A DNA stretch of 64,000 bases from Pogostemon cablin (GCA_023678885.1 CM043005.1:1064814-1128813); one strand, 5' to 3'. Numbered from the stretch's first letter, positions 44,854 to 57,653 are shown. Made by a program: numbers and translations. The notes: generated from the sequence alone by a model not told the origin.

Positions 44854-46003
44854 TAAGAAAGAGAAGGGGTATTTTGGGTAATTGAATGAAATAAAGTACT
44901 GATATAATTGACTTTGACTAGATTGTGTGTAAAAAAAAAGTGACATTGTTGTAACATTGTAAGGTTATTAATATTGTTTATTGTTTATATTTTTAAGGTG
45001 TATAAATACTTTTGAGACATATCAAAATAAAAATTGTTTTAACTATTCTTGGATTATACTAATATAATACACCTGTGCACACGATATCAATTCATCCTTA
45101 TTTATGGGTAGTTCTACGATTTCATGTCTTTTTCGCATTGGATTACAAATATATGCTTTATATGAAGCATTTCACCCTCCCACGTTCATCTAGTACTCAA
45201 TGTGTAAGCTATTACATAAAGTCTATTATACTATATTATAATCTTCTTTTCGTAATGATAATTAATCGAATTAATGTAATCCAATTTAATAGCATAGTAA
45301 AGTACTTAGGACTTCTATACTTTTAAAGTGAATAGTTACTCGAAAATAAAAAAATGAGTATTAATAATGAGAGAAACGATGAAAAATGCCTGAAATAATA
45401 ATTCATTTTTAAAAATATTACTTAATATAATTTTAAAGTTGGGGGGGGGGGGGGGGGGGGGGGTTCATGAATATGGAGCTGCAAATGTAATCGCAGGTGA
45501 GGTCTCATAATAGGGTTAATTATGTCTAAACTTTAAAAAAAAAAAATTTTATCAAAAAAAAATATATTGGATGCAAATTTTCAAAATAAAATATTAAAAA
45601 TGACATTTTTACTAAGAGTTGATCTACTATGTAATTGATGTACACTAATAATAGGATCCATTTATGAAAATGGGTCAACTATATAATTCTAATATTGTCA
45701 TATAGGTCATTATCATACCATCTCCTCCCTCGTTCCTAAATTAACGTGAATCTCCTCTCCCCTCCAATCTGAACTAACGTGACCTCCCTCTCCCCTCACT
45801 TGTCGCCAGAGCCATTGCACCGCCGGCAATCATTCTATCGGAAATCTGAATCACGATGCAAGCTACCGCCAACACCCAACGATTTTTTGCCTAAATCGCT
45901 GCCATCATCGGAATCCATGCAAGGTTCGCTCGTCGCCAAAGAATAAAACCAGATATGCCAACAAAGTTCGCACGCTACTGTTAATCACCTCTGACGGAAC
46001 TAT
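44854..46003. other. Intergenic stretch with a poly-G tract
   Basis: AT-rich, with a 23-base G homopolymer (45441-45463) and a GC-richer part (45720-45990) containing CGCCGGCAATC and TCGCTCGTCGCC words but no convincing frame. That part may be an old transposon or gene scrap. Confidence 0.4.
45441..45463 (+). repeat. Poly-G homopolymer (23 G)
   Basis: An uninterrupted run of 23 G in AT-rich surroundings. The length may be affected by read errors. Confidence 0.9.
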
Positions 46004-47632
46004 TGATCGTCGTTATTTTCACCTAAATTTTAGTGTCTTTATTTGTGAATTTCAGATGTTTTTATCCGTATTTGTATAACTTTTGGTGGAGTTTAGGAGA
46101 AGTGTGGTAAATATTGATAAGAGTATAGAAATGAGTTTAAATGTATGTAAAACAGGTAAAAAATAAAGCAAAATGGAGTTGGGAGCGAAAACAAAGAAAG
46201 AGAACAGGGCACACATGAACACGCCCCGTGCTCCTGCGCATGAGTCGTGCTCGAGCGCACGGGTCATGTGCAGAACATGGGCCTGTCCGAGGTGGCCGTG
46301 CGTGAGCATCAGAACACGCTACACGTCCAGGAGGGGGTCATGTGCAGCGCACAAGCCGTGTCCGGTAACACGCAGTAAACGCCGAACTATGAGTGCGGCA
46401 CCGAGCCGTGTGCTGCTACACGAGCCGTGTAGGTTCTGAATCTAGTATAAATTGTGCACGTGTTCTAGAAGATTACAAAGGATACAAATACCCAATTTGT
46501 GCGAAAATTAAGGGAGAGAGCCATTTGATAGCAGTTACAAAGATCAAACACACACTTTCACACCATTCCCTCACACACACTCTCTCCTACATCCGAATCT
46601 ACCAAATCCATCCATTTCTACCACTTTGAATCCATAATTCACTCCATACATCCTTCATCCACACCATCCTTAGAGAGATTTGAGGTTTATTTGCATGGAA
46701 AGTTTATGCAGGAAGGAGATCAACTCTTAATCGCAAGGGAAGAACTTCTACTTTCATTTTGTATTTCATTTGATTTAAAGTTAGCAATGGCATTTTATGA
46801 ACTTTATAAGGTTTGTAAGATGAGTATTAGTGGCTAGACCTCTTGTGAGGCTAGCCACATGATGAGTTGAGGTTAAACTAGATTTGTGAGATTTTTAGTA
46901 GTAAATTGAATTGATGATGAATTTCTTCTTATAAATTGTGACTCATGATTCATTTTATTACTTGTGTGATTGATTTCTATACACATCATGTTAGGATGGC
47001 CATTCCGATATTATATGTTAGGGGTAAATTGAATCAATTAGTGATATGATCATGCATATTAGTGTGAGGGGAGGTAATCCATACCCTTCTTATGCTTAGA
47101 ACACTTATAAAAGGACATTTGAGTAATTAAATGAGAAGAACCAAACTTAGAATCATAGTACCTTCATGGGAATTGATAATAAGATCAATCTAAGAGGATT
47201 TAATCTTATAAAAGGGATGAGAACCTAATCACCTTGGCCATAGGGATTAAGGGTACAATTGCGATTACTTCTAATCCATTGTTGATGATGTTTGCTATTA
47301 GAGTCTTGCATATCCAGGATACTACCTTGACTTGGATTGTGGTTAGCCTTGTATTCTTTCTAAGATCTATTTCAATCATTCCATTACATCATTGTTCCTT
47401 GATAATCATAGTTAATATTTATTTTTCTAGTTAATTGCTTAGAATAATTAACCAAAACTAAAATTTTATCACTTTCACAAACCACGATTTAAGGCAAATT
47501 CGGATACACCTTGATTTACTTTTCCTTTGGGACGATATTCTATAAATTTTGTTACTTGGTCACTACGTTTACAACAACGATAGAGTTCTCTTACTCTAAA
47601 TTATTTTAATCAAAAAAATGGGACTAAGAACA
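46004..47632 (+). mobile_element. 5' LTR of truncated Athila-type element
   Basis: Starts TGATCGTCGTTATTTTCACC, similar to the LTR start at 25049 on the other strand, and ends AACA just before the primer-binding site. It contains a GC-rich, palindrome-rich part at 46200-46440 like that of the other LTR. The first AACA-ending border is inferred from the primer-binding site position. Confidence 0.7.
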
Positions 47633-47651
47633 TGGCGCCGCTTGCCGGGAA
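47633..47651 (+). other. Primer-binding site, tRNA-Asp type
   Basis: TGGCGCCGCTTGCCGGG directly follows the LTR. Athila elements are known for a near-identical site complementary to the 3' end of tRNA-Asp; here one base differs from the usual form. Confidence 0.75.
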
Positions 47652-47779
47652 AATATTAAAATCTTGGTTGTAACGAGTTTGAATTTGATTAGTTTTGATA
47701 AAAGTATTTCTTTTAGTTTTTTTACTTGTTTACTTGTCTTGGTTATTTGGGGAGCTAATTTGGAATTTTTTGTAGGTAC

Positions 47780-50768
47780 ATGAAAACTCGTTCGAGGTCT
47801 CAATCCATTGAACCTTTGAACTTGGAATTGGAAGCTACCTTAAGAAGACAAAGAAGAGGAGTATTAGATCCTACGGAAGAAGTTATGGAAAACAGAATGG
47901 ATAATTCCAATATGGTTGATGAAGAAGGTCATATGAGGAACTTTCAATAAGGGGAGTGATAATGTTCGAGGAGGACATTTAATCCGGAGTTTGTGCCACA
48001 AGGAAATGCTTAACTAGTGCACTTGCAAAACCAACAATTGCAAGCTATTATTCAACAGTTGATGGCACAACAAGAAGCTAGAAATAATCAACAATCTCCT
48101 CCACTAGTGCAAAATCAACCTTGAAGCCATGGATATAATGGAGTGGGGATGAATATCCGAGATCATTTCCAACCTCAATATGGGAATTATGCTATGGGGC
48201 CGCCATTAAATGTCAACAATTTTGAGATCAAAACGGGATTGATTAATATGGTGCAAGCGATCAATTTAGGGGTGGTGCAATAGAAGATCCAAATGCTCAC
48301 CTATCTCAATTCACGGAGTTAGCTAATACCATCAAGATTAATAGAGTAAGTGAGGACACAATCAAGATGAAGCTCTTTTCTTTCTCATTAAGGGATCGAG
48401 CTAAGGCTTGGTATAATACTATACCTCCGGGATCTTGTACTACATGGAGAGAGTTGGCTCAAAGGTTCTTAAGCAAGTATTTTCCACCATCGAAGATGTT
48501 GCATCTAAAAGATCAAATATTCCAATTTAAGCAAATACTTCTTGAGACTTTTAGTGAGGCTTGGGATCGATTCAAAGAGATATTAAGGAGTTGTCCACAA
48601 CATGGTTTTCCCGAAGATCAACAAGTGAGATTTTTCTATACCGGATTGCATGGAAGTGAAAGAATGCTTATTGATGCTTCGGCGGGAGGTTCTATATTGA
48701 GGCAAATGCCAGAAAGAGCTATTGCTATATGTGAAGAGATTGCTTTGAATCTGGGTCAATGGCCTATAGATAGAGCTTCGGGGATGTATGAAAGGGTAAG
48801 AATTGCTAAAATGGAAAAAGTATGCATACAACAAGTAAAGAAGGAGGAAGTACCTAAGGAGGATGTAACCGAAAAAGTAATTTCGGAGATACTTAAAAGG
48901 ACAAATTCTAATTTGCAAGTGTCTCCAAATTCTACACCAATGGTGAGTCAACAAGTGCTTCCAAATACTCAACAAAGTATGCCTATGTCTTTGATGAATC
49001 AACAAGTGTTTCCAAATCTTCAACAAGGCATTTCTATGCCTAATATGGGTCAATCTTCTCAAAGTTGTCAAATGCCTACACCTATGCCTCAACAAGGTAT
49101 GTCTCCTAATTTTGGATTTCAAGATACTTGGTGCCAACTGGAAATGTCACTTGAGGAAGTTGCCTTCATGCAATGGTAGAACTTTCAAGGAAATTATGAT
49201 GGTGGTATTAGTAACCATGGAGAGGGATATCCACAAAGGCAAGAAGGATGAGGTCAAGGTAATTTTGGAGGAAACTTTAACCAACCTCATAGGTATGAGA
49301 ATTTGTCATATGGGAATCAAGGGAATGCCCTTACTCTTCCACCGGGCACTAATCCGGGGGAGAATGCTCCAAATGGTGAAGGAAAGCCTACAATGGAAGA
49401 TCAAATAGCTAAGATGTTTGAATTTATGAAGCAAGCTAAAGAAGAGAAAAAGTATGAAAAGAGGAAAGAAGACAAAAAGATGATGTAAGTGAGAGGAGAT
49501 TTAAAGCGTTGGAGACTCAAATTAATCAAATGGCAAGTGAAAGGGGGGATGTTCATCGACAAGTGAAGTTTCCATCTACAACCATTACTAATCCTAAGGA
49601 GCAATGCAAGGCTATTGAACTTCGTAGTGGAACAAAATACGAGGGGTCTTCTATGCCAACGAAAGTAAAGGGAGTAGAATGTGAACTTGAGCCTATGGAA
49701 AGAGTGGATGAAGAAAGAAAAAAGAAAAAAGTTGAAATTGTTGAAAAGGATAAAAGTTCCCCTACACTTGAAGAGGAAAAAGTGAAGTCTCCAATGAAGT
49801 GGGAAATATATAAGGAAGCAAAACGTAAAGAGCGGGAAGAGAACTTTGAAAGAGATGAATGGGGAAAACCTAAGTTGCCCGTAGCAATTCTATTCCCACA
49901 AAGATGCTTGAAAAAAGGTTTAGAGGAGAAATTTGCTAAGTTTGTTGAGGTGTTGAAAAAGATTTATATAAATATTCATTTTGCGGATGCTTTGTTAAAA
50001 ATGCCAAATTACTCCAAGTTTTTGAAGGATATATCATCAAAGAAAAGAAGCTTGGGTGAATTTGAGACGGTTAATCTCACAGAGGAATGTAGTGCTATTC
50101 TACAAAAGAAACTCCCGCCTAAATTGAAAGATCCGGGAAGTTTCACTATTCCATGTGAGATGGAAAAATATGAAAACTACGAAGCTCTATGTGACTTGGG
50201 TGCAAGCATCAATTTGATGCCCTTGTCAATTTTAAGAAGTTGGATATTGGTGAGGTAAAACCGACATCAGTCACACTTCAATTAGCCGATCAGTCTTTGA
50301 CACACCCATTGTGGAAGATGTTTTGATCAAAGTTGGCAAGTTTGTATTTCCCATTGAATTTTTGTTACTATACATGGATGAAGATTCAAATATTCCATTG
50401 ATACTTGGACGTCCATTTCTTGCCACGGGAAAGGCATTGATAGATGTGGGAAAAGGGGAGTTGACTTTAAGAGTGAATGAGGAAGAGGTGATATTTTCAT
50501 TGAAAGAGGCTATGGGTATCCTAGGAACAAGGAGGAATGTAGAAGATTGGAAGTTGTGGACAATAATGTTGAAAAGCATATGCATCATCTTCATTCCAAG
50601 GATCCTTTGGAAATTGTCATAAGCCACTCTTATTCTATTGACTCTATAAATTCTAACTCTTCTTGTTGTTTAGAAAATGATGAAATAATTGATGAGTTGA
50701 ATTATTTAAATACTTGTAGGGAACTCACAAATAAGGAAGCAAAAGTTGAGAAACTTGATGAAGTATAA
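47780..50768 (+). pseudogene. Broken Athila gag-protease region, truncated before RT
   Basis: Starts at about MKTRSRSQSIEPLNLELEAT (47780), with stops and frameshifts before 48367. A clean stretch at 48367-49179 has FSFSLRDRAKAWYNTIPPGS, WRELAQRFLSKYFPPSK and the QVFPN/QQ-rich repeats. Another at 49509-50258 covers the linker (FPQRCLKKGLEEKFAKFVEV) to the protease start CDLGASINLMPLSI. One base is lost near 50232, and pieces at 50311 (LILGRPFLATGKALIDVGKG) and 50547 follow in other frames. RT, RNase H, integrase and the 3' LTR are absent: at about 50769 unrelated sequence begins. Same lineage as the minus-strand copy at 27172-31391. Confidence 0.85.
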
Positions 50769-50898
50769 ATAAATGTTCACAACCGAGATAGATGAGAACT
50801 ATCTATCGGTATGGTTGTAGTGTGATTTGGCATTAGTTTGTCTTGACTATAAAATTGCATTAGTGCACTTTGTGTATTGAATAGGACCGATGTGAGAT

Positions 50899-51948
50899 TG
50901 TTGGGTTTATACTGACTATATAATATAACTTGATCTCTGTTATTATGGATGTTCGTACGCTTAATTCCTATATAATAATCTCGACATGTAAGCTAGTATT
51001 TATTTATTTGATTCATCAATGGGTGAGATTTAATAGATAAATCAATATGCTCGACGAGTTGGGAGATGGTGTTGTCTCTATGGTGTGCTGTTGATTGTAG
51101 AAGGAATCCGTGTCCTAACGGAACTGGTTAATGATGTCCCCTTGAGGAGCTCATAATGATTATCATGTAAACCCTGCAGGTGAATTTATTCCGGCATGAT
51201 AGTAAGGTTGAGTGGTACTACTCTTGGTAAATATATTAATTAATGGAGGTGTTAGTAACTTAATTAATTAATGGGCATTTAATCTTAAACACGGGGAGAC
51301 TAACAGGCTTATAATAAGGAGCCCATAAACGTAATTTAGGATTAGGGTGACAGTGCAATAATATTTTTTTAGTGGAATGATTTATTATTATTGGACTTAA
51401 GTATAAGTTTTGGGCTAAACTTGGATGTTTAAACCCAATGGGAGGCCCAAACCCTAATTTCTCCTCCTAGTCCCTGTTGTAGTCTATATATAGCCAATCT
51501 CAGCAGTCCGAATATACTGAATCACATGCATAAACTCATGGAAAGCATATTGTCTGCAGATTGAGTTCGTCTTATAGATCGTTGCCCACACCAATGTCAA
51601 GACGTGGCTTAGGAATACAACAGAAAACCAGAAGGTCATTTGCTATTTCTATCTATCAACTTCCATAATTTTTATAAAATAGTTCATAAGTCTAAACTGG
51701 ATGTGTGATATATTGGTAGAAAGCCACAGAAGAGATGATCGTTTTGGCATGTAGATCACTTCAATCGGAGATCAGACGAGGAAGTTATGGCTAAAACAGT
51801 AAGGCTGCACAGGCTGCCAGCGAGAATCCTTATCATTCAACATACCCTGGTGAAAGGTAATACGTTTCTATGATTAGTTGCTTCCGCTGATATAGAAACT
51901 CATGGAACCCTAACGGTTCATGTTAACCAAAAGATTCAAACGCCAACA
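50899..51948 (+). mobile_element. Copia-type LTR, probably a 3' LTR with a short internal remnant
   Basis: Starts TGTTGGGTTTATACTGACTA and ends CGCCAACA, near-inverted termini of Ty1/copia style. Inside are AAACCCTAATTTCTCC and a TATATATAGCC box (about 51487), as in an LTR promoter. The 130 bases before it (50769-50898) could be the last internal part of the element. No 5-bp target duplication was found, so borders are tentative. Confidence 0.5.
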
Positions 51949-52600
51949 CAAAGTTCTTATTTTACCACAACCCAAAATGAGCATTAGATTATGAGAAAAC
52001 ATCCATGATAGTGTTTATATCACACAGTAGGAATATAAAAGAAAATCCAATTGATTCCTAATTTTAGCTTAAAGCTTGTGTAATTTACCTCTTATGTTAA
52101 ACTCAACGGTTGGATACATGATTCTCCCGGAGAAGTAGGGCATCGATCAAAATAATTTGTTTACATACTAAAAGGTATAGAAGATCAAATAACATTTGTC
52201 TCATTAATCCTACATATAAAAAATGTGGCAACTAAAGTTCTTATTTCACCCTAATCCACAATGAGCGTCAGATTATGAAAAATATCCAAGTGTCCTCTGA
52301 CTAAACAATCCGACACCGGGTAAGCTTCTACCTCTTCTTCTCCCCCATACTCCGCTTCTTCTCTGCCTCTACGCCACCGAATCGCCGCCCACTTTAAGTT
52401 GGATCACATATACTGCAGCTCAACTGGTTACACGCCCCTCCGTCGGACGCCGCCATCACAGATCCTCTTCCTCGCCGCTGGACTCCAACCAATTTTCAGT
52501 GAGCTAACATCCAGGGAGAGAATAAGATTAGGGTTATAATAATTTTGCCCAAAAATTCTTTATGGCTGCGGGAGACACAAAAAGGAAAGAGGGGGTGAAT
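51949..52600. other. Unassigned stretch with a dispersed repeat and a GC-rich part
   Basis: An approximately 57-base segment (AAAGTTCTTATTTYACC..., AGATTATGA) occurs at 51953 and again at 52236. A GC-richer piece at 52300-52500 has coding-like composition but no supported exon. Confidence 0.4.
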
Positions 52601-52714
52601 AACATTAGGGCTACAATAATTTTGGCGAAAAATAAATTATTACAAAATAATCACAAAAGTAACATTAGGGCTACAATAATTTTGTCCAAAAATAAATTAT
52701 TACAATATAATCCT
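52601..52714 (+). repeat. 60-bp tandem duplication
   Basis: Copies start at 52601 and 52661 and share AACATTAGGGCTACAATAAT and AAAAATAAATTATTACAA. Confidence 0.9.
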
Positions 52715-52909
52715 TCAAGTTTTCTTTAATTAGTTAATGACAGCGAATTTTCACCGAATTTTTAATCACATGTCTTAGATGTATATAAAATTAAATTATA
52801 ATAAATATTAAAAGGATATTGATTGATATATTAATGTTAAGGAAAATCATATGTCTTATGTATATAAAATTAAATTATAATAATATTTTAAATGAATATT
52901 GATTGATAT

Positions 52910-53356
52910 GGGGATAGTTACTACTAGGTATATTAAAAACTCCTTTATTACTATGAGATACAAACATACAAAAATATTACTACTAATTACATAAATATAT
53001 AGTGATATTTCAATATTACCCTTACAATGTGCTGCATATAAATGTTTATGTGCAGCAAAAGTTCGTGTGCAGCAAAAGTTATGTGTAGTAAAAAAAGTGT
53101 GTGCAGCAAAAAAAGTGTGAATCGTAAGTCATGTACAGCGAAAAAATTATATACTCCTACTCTCCGGCGGCGGTCCAGCGGTGGCAGTGGGTGGTGAGGG
53201 GTTTAGGGTTTATGATTTAAAAGTGTATAGGATTATAATGAATTAAGGTTATATTTGGTATTTTACTTTAATATTTTGTATGTGAGTGTAATTTTTTAAA
53301 CTCATTGTATCTCCTAGTAATTTAGGGTACAAGTGTGTACCTATGAATAATTTTTT
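52910..53356 (+). mobile_element. MULE-type MITE family M1, copy 2
   Basis: 447 bases, starting GGGGATAGTTACTACTAGGT; the right end read inward is GAAAAAATTATTCATAGGTA. Flanks GATTGATAT (52901-52909) and CATTGATGT (53357-53365) match at 7 of 9. Internal TGTGCAGCAAAA repeats (53055-53120), GGCGGCGGTCCAGCGGTGGC and TTTAGGGTTTA are shared with the other copies. Confidence 0.8.
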
Positions 53357-53556
53357 CATTGATGTATTAATTGAAATTAAGCATATATTAATTGAAAATT
53401 AGTCAAAATTATATTGTTAAATAAGAAAAAGTAAAATTTAAATAATAAAATCTATTATTATTATAATTAAATTTTATAATTAAACTCAACGAAAAATCAT
53501 GAGTTTTATGTTATTAAATTAAATTATAATAATATATTAAATGAATATTAAATAAT

Positions 53557-53842
53557 GAGTTAGTCTCTTGTGAGACGGGTTATTGGTGAGACGGATGTGA
53601 GACGGGTCAACCCGTCACTAAAATATGCTTATTTGTAGTTAAAGTGTGCTTATTTGTGGTTAAAGTATGTCGATAATAAATCAAATTATAACACACTAAC
53701 ATCATACTTTAATACATAATCCAACATACTTTAAAAAACATACATTAACAACTATTTAACATACTTTATTTAAATAATCGACATACTTTAACACGTCTCA
53801 CAAACTGTCTCATGAAGGTAGCATCTCACAAGAGACTTTGTC
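53557..53842. mobile_element. MULE-type MITE family M2, copy 1
   Basis: 286 bases with inverted ends GAGTTAGTCTCTTGTGAGAC and, read inward from the right, GACAAAGTCTCTTGTGAGAT. Perfect 9-bp target duplication TTAAATAAT at 53548-53556 and 53843-53851. Inner sequence has several CATACTTTAA words in both orientations. Confidence 0.85.
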
Positions 53843-53851
53843 TTAAATAAT

Positions 53852-54094
53852 ATATTAATTGAAATTAAACATATATTGATTAAAAATTAGTCACCAAAAA
53901 TATATTTCATATTTACCAAATTTATAGTATAAAATAAAAAAGTAAAATTTAAATAATAAAATCTATTATTAGTAAAATTAAAATTTATGATTGAAATCAA
54001 AAGCATTAATTGGACGATCAAGATTAAAATTGAATTATGTTTAAATAAAATAAAATTAAAAAAAATTGAAAACAAAAATAAAAATTTAGGTTTG

Positions 54095-54142
<48 letters not shown>

Positions 54143-56033
54143 TAAATACTATTTTAATTTAATTTAAAATATATTTATTTTTGTTGGATAATTCATCTCA
54201 TATAAGTGGATTTGTAAAACGGTTTCATCCAATATCTATCCAATGGTATAAATCTTTTGAATAATCAATACCCTTAGTTTACTTAAGTCCTTCTCTAAAA
54301 TTTATGTAAGTATCAACTTGTATTTTGGAATTTACTTTCATCCCATAAAATTCTTTGCAATCTATTTATGAGCAAGTATTGTGTGAGACGGTCTATTTTA
54401 TGCTTTTCAATATAAAATATTATCACTTTTGATTTATATTATAAATTATTCATAAAATAATATTATTATTTTTTATTATAAAAATTATCACCTCTTATCA
54501 ATCTCACCTAACTCCATCTCACATATGAACTTATGTAAGAGAATCTCTCTCTCCTTTCTATGATTGTTTGCGACATAACATTCTTTACACTCAAAATAAT
54601 TTATGTTAATTTAGTCTAATAACTTCCTAATATACTTTTTTTTACAATTTTAATTTGTCATTTCTAATTAATACTACATACAAAACATAATTTTCAATTT
54701 AATTATTACTCCATCCATTCCTAAAAAATCTTTCATTTCTTTCTGCATGCAGATATAAGAAAAGTATTATCTTCAGAGATATTTTCGTTTTTTTTTAATT
54801 AAGTAAATAATAAAGCAATGTATTATGTTAAAGTGATATTATTCTAAATAAAATGTAATGAAGACGCTAGTTGTTTTAAAATTTTTATTATTTCAAAAAT
54901 GTTAATTTATAAAATACTTCGTGCCACAAATGTTGACACACTTTCTTTTTTTATTTATCTCACACAAAAGTTGACATATATTTTTTTAATACATGAACTC
55001 ACATAAAAATAAATAATTTATTCTCATGTGTCATATACATCTCTAATATAATTGAATTACCCACCACATGCTAAATTATTATATTTCGTAATTCTATAAA
55101 AAATATATATTAACTTTTCTGAATAGAGATAAACATTTTTTCTTAAACACATTTATTTGAGGATGTTTCAGGATGGAGTGAAGGAGTATAATAGATTAAA
55201 TGCATATTGACAATGGTTTAATTGGAAGTGTGGAGAGAGAATTGATAATTGAAAGAGAGAGAAGAGGAGAGAGAGAGAGAGAGGGGAGTGGTTGAAAGAT
55301 TGTCCCAGTTTCCTTTGGGATGTCTTAGGAGTTGGCAACATCACAACCCGACCAACCTTGTTTGGATCCTCCAAACATCTGAAAATCTTTCTGTCCATTT
55401 TTCTGCAACAAAGGCGTGCTTTGAAGCGTCATCAAACACGCTCTTGTTCATCAACCCCCCCACCCCCACCCCAACAAAACTGAAGATGCAACCCCCACCA
55501 CCACCACCCCCCAAGAAAAACAGAGGGATGAAGAATTGCGACATCTGAAATCAGATCAGCAAAGGATGAAGCTTTATTTTTGTATTGAAGCATGCATGTT
55601 TTTATTCCCACCTTTATATTTTATTCCCTGTGTTTTCAACAAAGGGAGAGCACCAATAAGGACAACAGGGCAAAGAATTGATCAAGCAGCTGTACTAAAT
55701 GAGTTCTTGACTCGCCCTTGAAAAAAATTAAAAAAATCCTTGCATTCACACCATTAATTATTTCAAAATCTTAAGCTCCAAACTAGACTAAAATTTTAGA
55801 TTAAGGTCGAGTACTTAGATGAATTATTCGATATAACGCAACATTATATATATATAATTTAATAAAATTGATAATTAATTACAAAAATATAAAATGATCT
55901 CATCGTGAGACGGTCTCATACAAAACTGCCCCAATGTAAAATATCTTAAAATGCTTTAGGTCTTAAATAATAAAGGCAAACACTCGTGTGAACCGTATCA
56001 CTAGAATACTTTCGTAAACGAAAAAAAATAATA
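53852..56033. other. Gene-free AT-rich stretch
   Basis: Contains an AT microsatellite (54099-54141), a CTCCATCCATTCC partial Stowaway start (54710), a GA-rich tract (55246-55287) and C-rich runs (55460-55512). The open frames at 55168-55548 come from the low-complexity parts. The minus frame with TTGTTGCAG before AAAATGGACAGAAAG could be an exon scrap but was not recognised. Confidence 0.4.
55246..55287 (+). repeat. GA-rich microsatellite
   Basis: Imperfect (GA)n run including GAGAGAGAGAGAGAGGGGA. Confidence 0.9.
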
Positions 56034-56303
56034 CTCCCTCCTTCTCGGTAATTTGTGAACGTATTCCAGTGCGCGGAGATTAAAAAAAATTAATTTTTTA
56101 TATATAAAGATGTGTAAAGTTATTGGAATGTGTGTAAAAAGTGAGTATTTTAGATAATTTAATGAAAAGGGTGTGTAAAGTTATTGGGATATGTGTAAAA
56201 AGTAAGTAGTACTGTAATGTATTTTTTTCATTTTTAGAAACCTGCATAAGTATTTGGACGGATCAAAAAAGTAAGTGTGCAGTAATTACCGGGACAGAGG
56301 GAG
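56034..56303. mobile_element. Stowaway-like MITE
   Basis: CTCCCTCCTTCTCGGTAAT start and ATTACCGGGACAGAGGGAG end with TA, 270 bases. Confidence 0.85.
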
Positions 56304-56637
56304 TAATATTTTATTGATAAAAAATAGTATTGATACTTAAATTAATGAAAAGTGATTGATGTGCAGCGAATTTTTTTATGAACAATTTGTAGTATAAATA
56401 AAAAGTGATTATACTTTTAATGAAAAATTATGGAGTAATATTTTTGGTTAAAAGTGATAACTATTTAAAAAAATGTAAAAACGATCTCACGCAAGTGTTC
56501 CAAAAAATAAAATATATGGCTAAACTTCGCACTAATTTTTTGTGCAAATATTTTATGCAACCGTTTTCTACACTTTGTAGGAAGTGAATCTATATATCCT
56601 AATACTTTAAATCTATCATGATTAATGAAATCTAATA

Positions 56638-56863
56638 CTCCCTCTGTCCGCTTGAAAGTGGGTCTTTTTTTCATTTTGGTCGTCAGCCCCAAAGAGTGTC
56701 ATTTCCTTTTTTACACACATGGGACCCACACACACCCACTAATACAACTAAAATATGGAGTCCACACTCCACTAATACAACTACCCACTACACATTAAAT
56801 AATAATAATCCTTAATCCGCGTGCCCAAAAGTAAAATGTCCTCTTTGGGGCGGACGGATGGAG
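56638..56863. mobile_element. Stowaway-like MITE
   Basis: CTCCCTCTGTCCGCTTG start and GGGGCGGACGGATGGAG end beside TA. Confidence 0.85.
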
Positions 56864-57005
56864 TAATAGTTAATAGAACAATACCTGGATCCGTTGGTAT
56901 TCCTCAACTAAACTTTTTAATTCCTTAAGGACCGTTATGATCTCTTCCGGGAAGAAAAGAAAATTACGTACTACTTAGTGTATTGGGGACGGGTAACTTT
57001 ATATA

Positions 57006-57236
57006 CTCCCTCCGTCCACCACAATAGATTTTATTTATTTTTTTGCACGTGAATTAAGGAGCATTGTAATTTAATGTGTAGTAAGTAGCTGTATTAGTGG
57101 AGGTGTGGATCCCATATTTTAATTGTATTATTGAGTGTGTGTGTGTGAGTTCCCTGTGCATAAAAAATGAAATGAGACCCTTAGGGGCGAACGCCCAAAA
57201 TGAAAAAATAAGACTCTTTAGAGCGGACGGAGGGAG
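57006..57236. mobile_element. Stowaway-like MITE
   Basis: CTCCCTCCGTCCACC start and GAGCGGACGGAGGGAG end beside TA. Confidence 0.9.
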
Positions 57237-57653
57237 TACTACTTAATCAAACCACTCATAATCATCTAATTACATAGTATTGGGTATTTACTCAATTAAC
57301 TTATATTAAATAATGTAGTTTATAGACTTTTACTTTAATTTAATCACTAAGGGGCCGATTGGTACGAATTCCTGAATTGGAATGGTAATGGGTATACTAA
57401 TTAAGGGGTCAATGACAATGAGAATGAAGTGTGGGAGTAGTTATTGAATTAATGGGAATGATTGAGAAATTTTGATTCCCACTGCACCAACCAAACATCA
57501 ACAATGGGAATCAATGTACATCTATTTTCAGTCACCCCCTCCCACTACCCTAAACCAAGTAGCCCTAAATTTATAAGCTCAATATATTATTTAAATAAAT
57601 AGGAGTAATATATAATTGAATATTAATATATTTTCCACAGATTATTTAAGAAA
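57237..57653. other. Short intergenic stretch
   Basis: No gene. GGGGCCGATTGGTACGAAT at 57352 looks like the start of another small repeat, related to sequence near 58469 (CGGCTATATTGGTATGA), but no closing end was found. Confidence 0.35.

Noticed and set aside
55168..55548. Possible exon (DRKIFRCLEDPNK frame) on the minus strand
   Set aside because: No family was recognised, the neighbouring sequence is low in complexity, and no partner exon was found.
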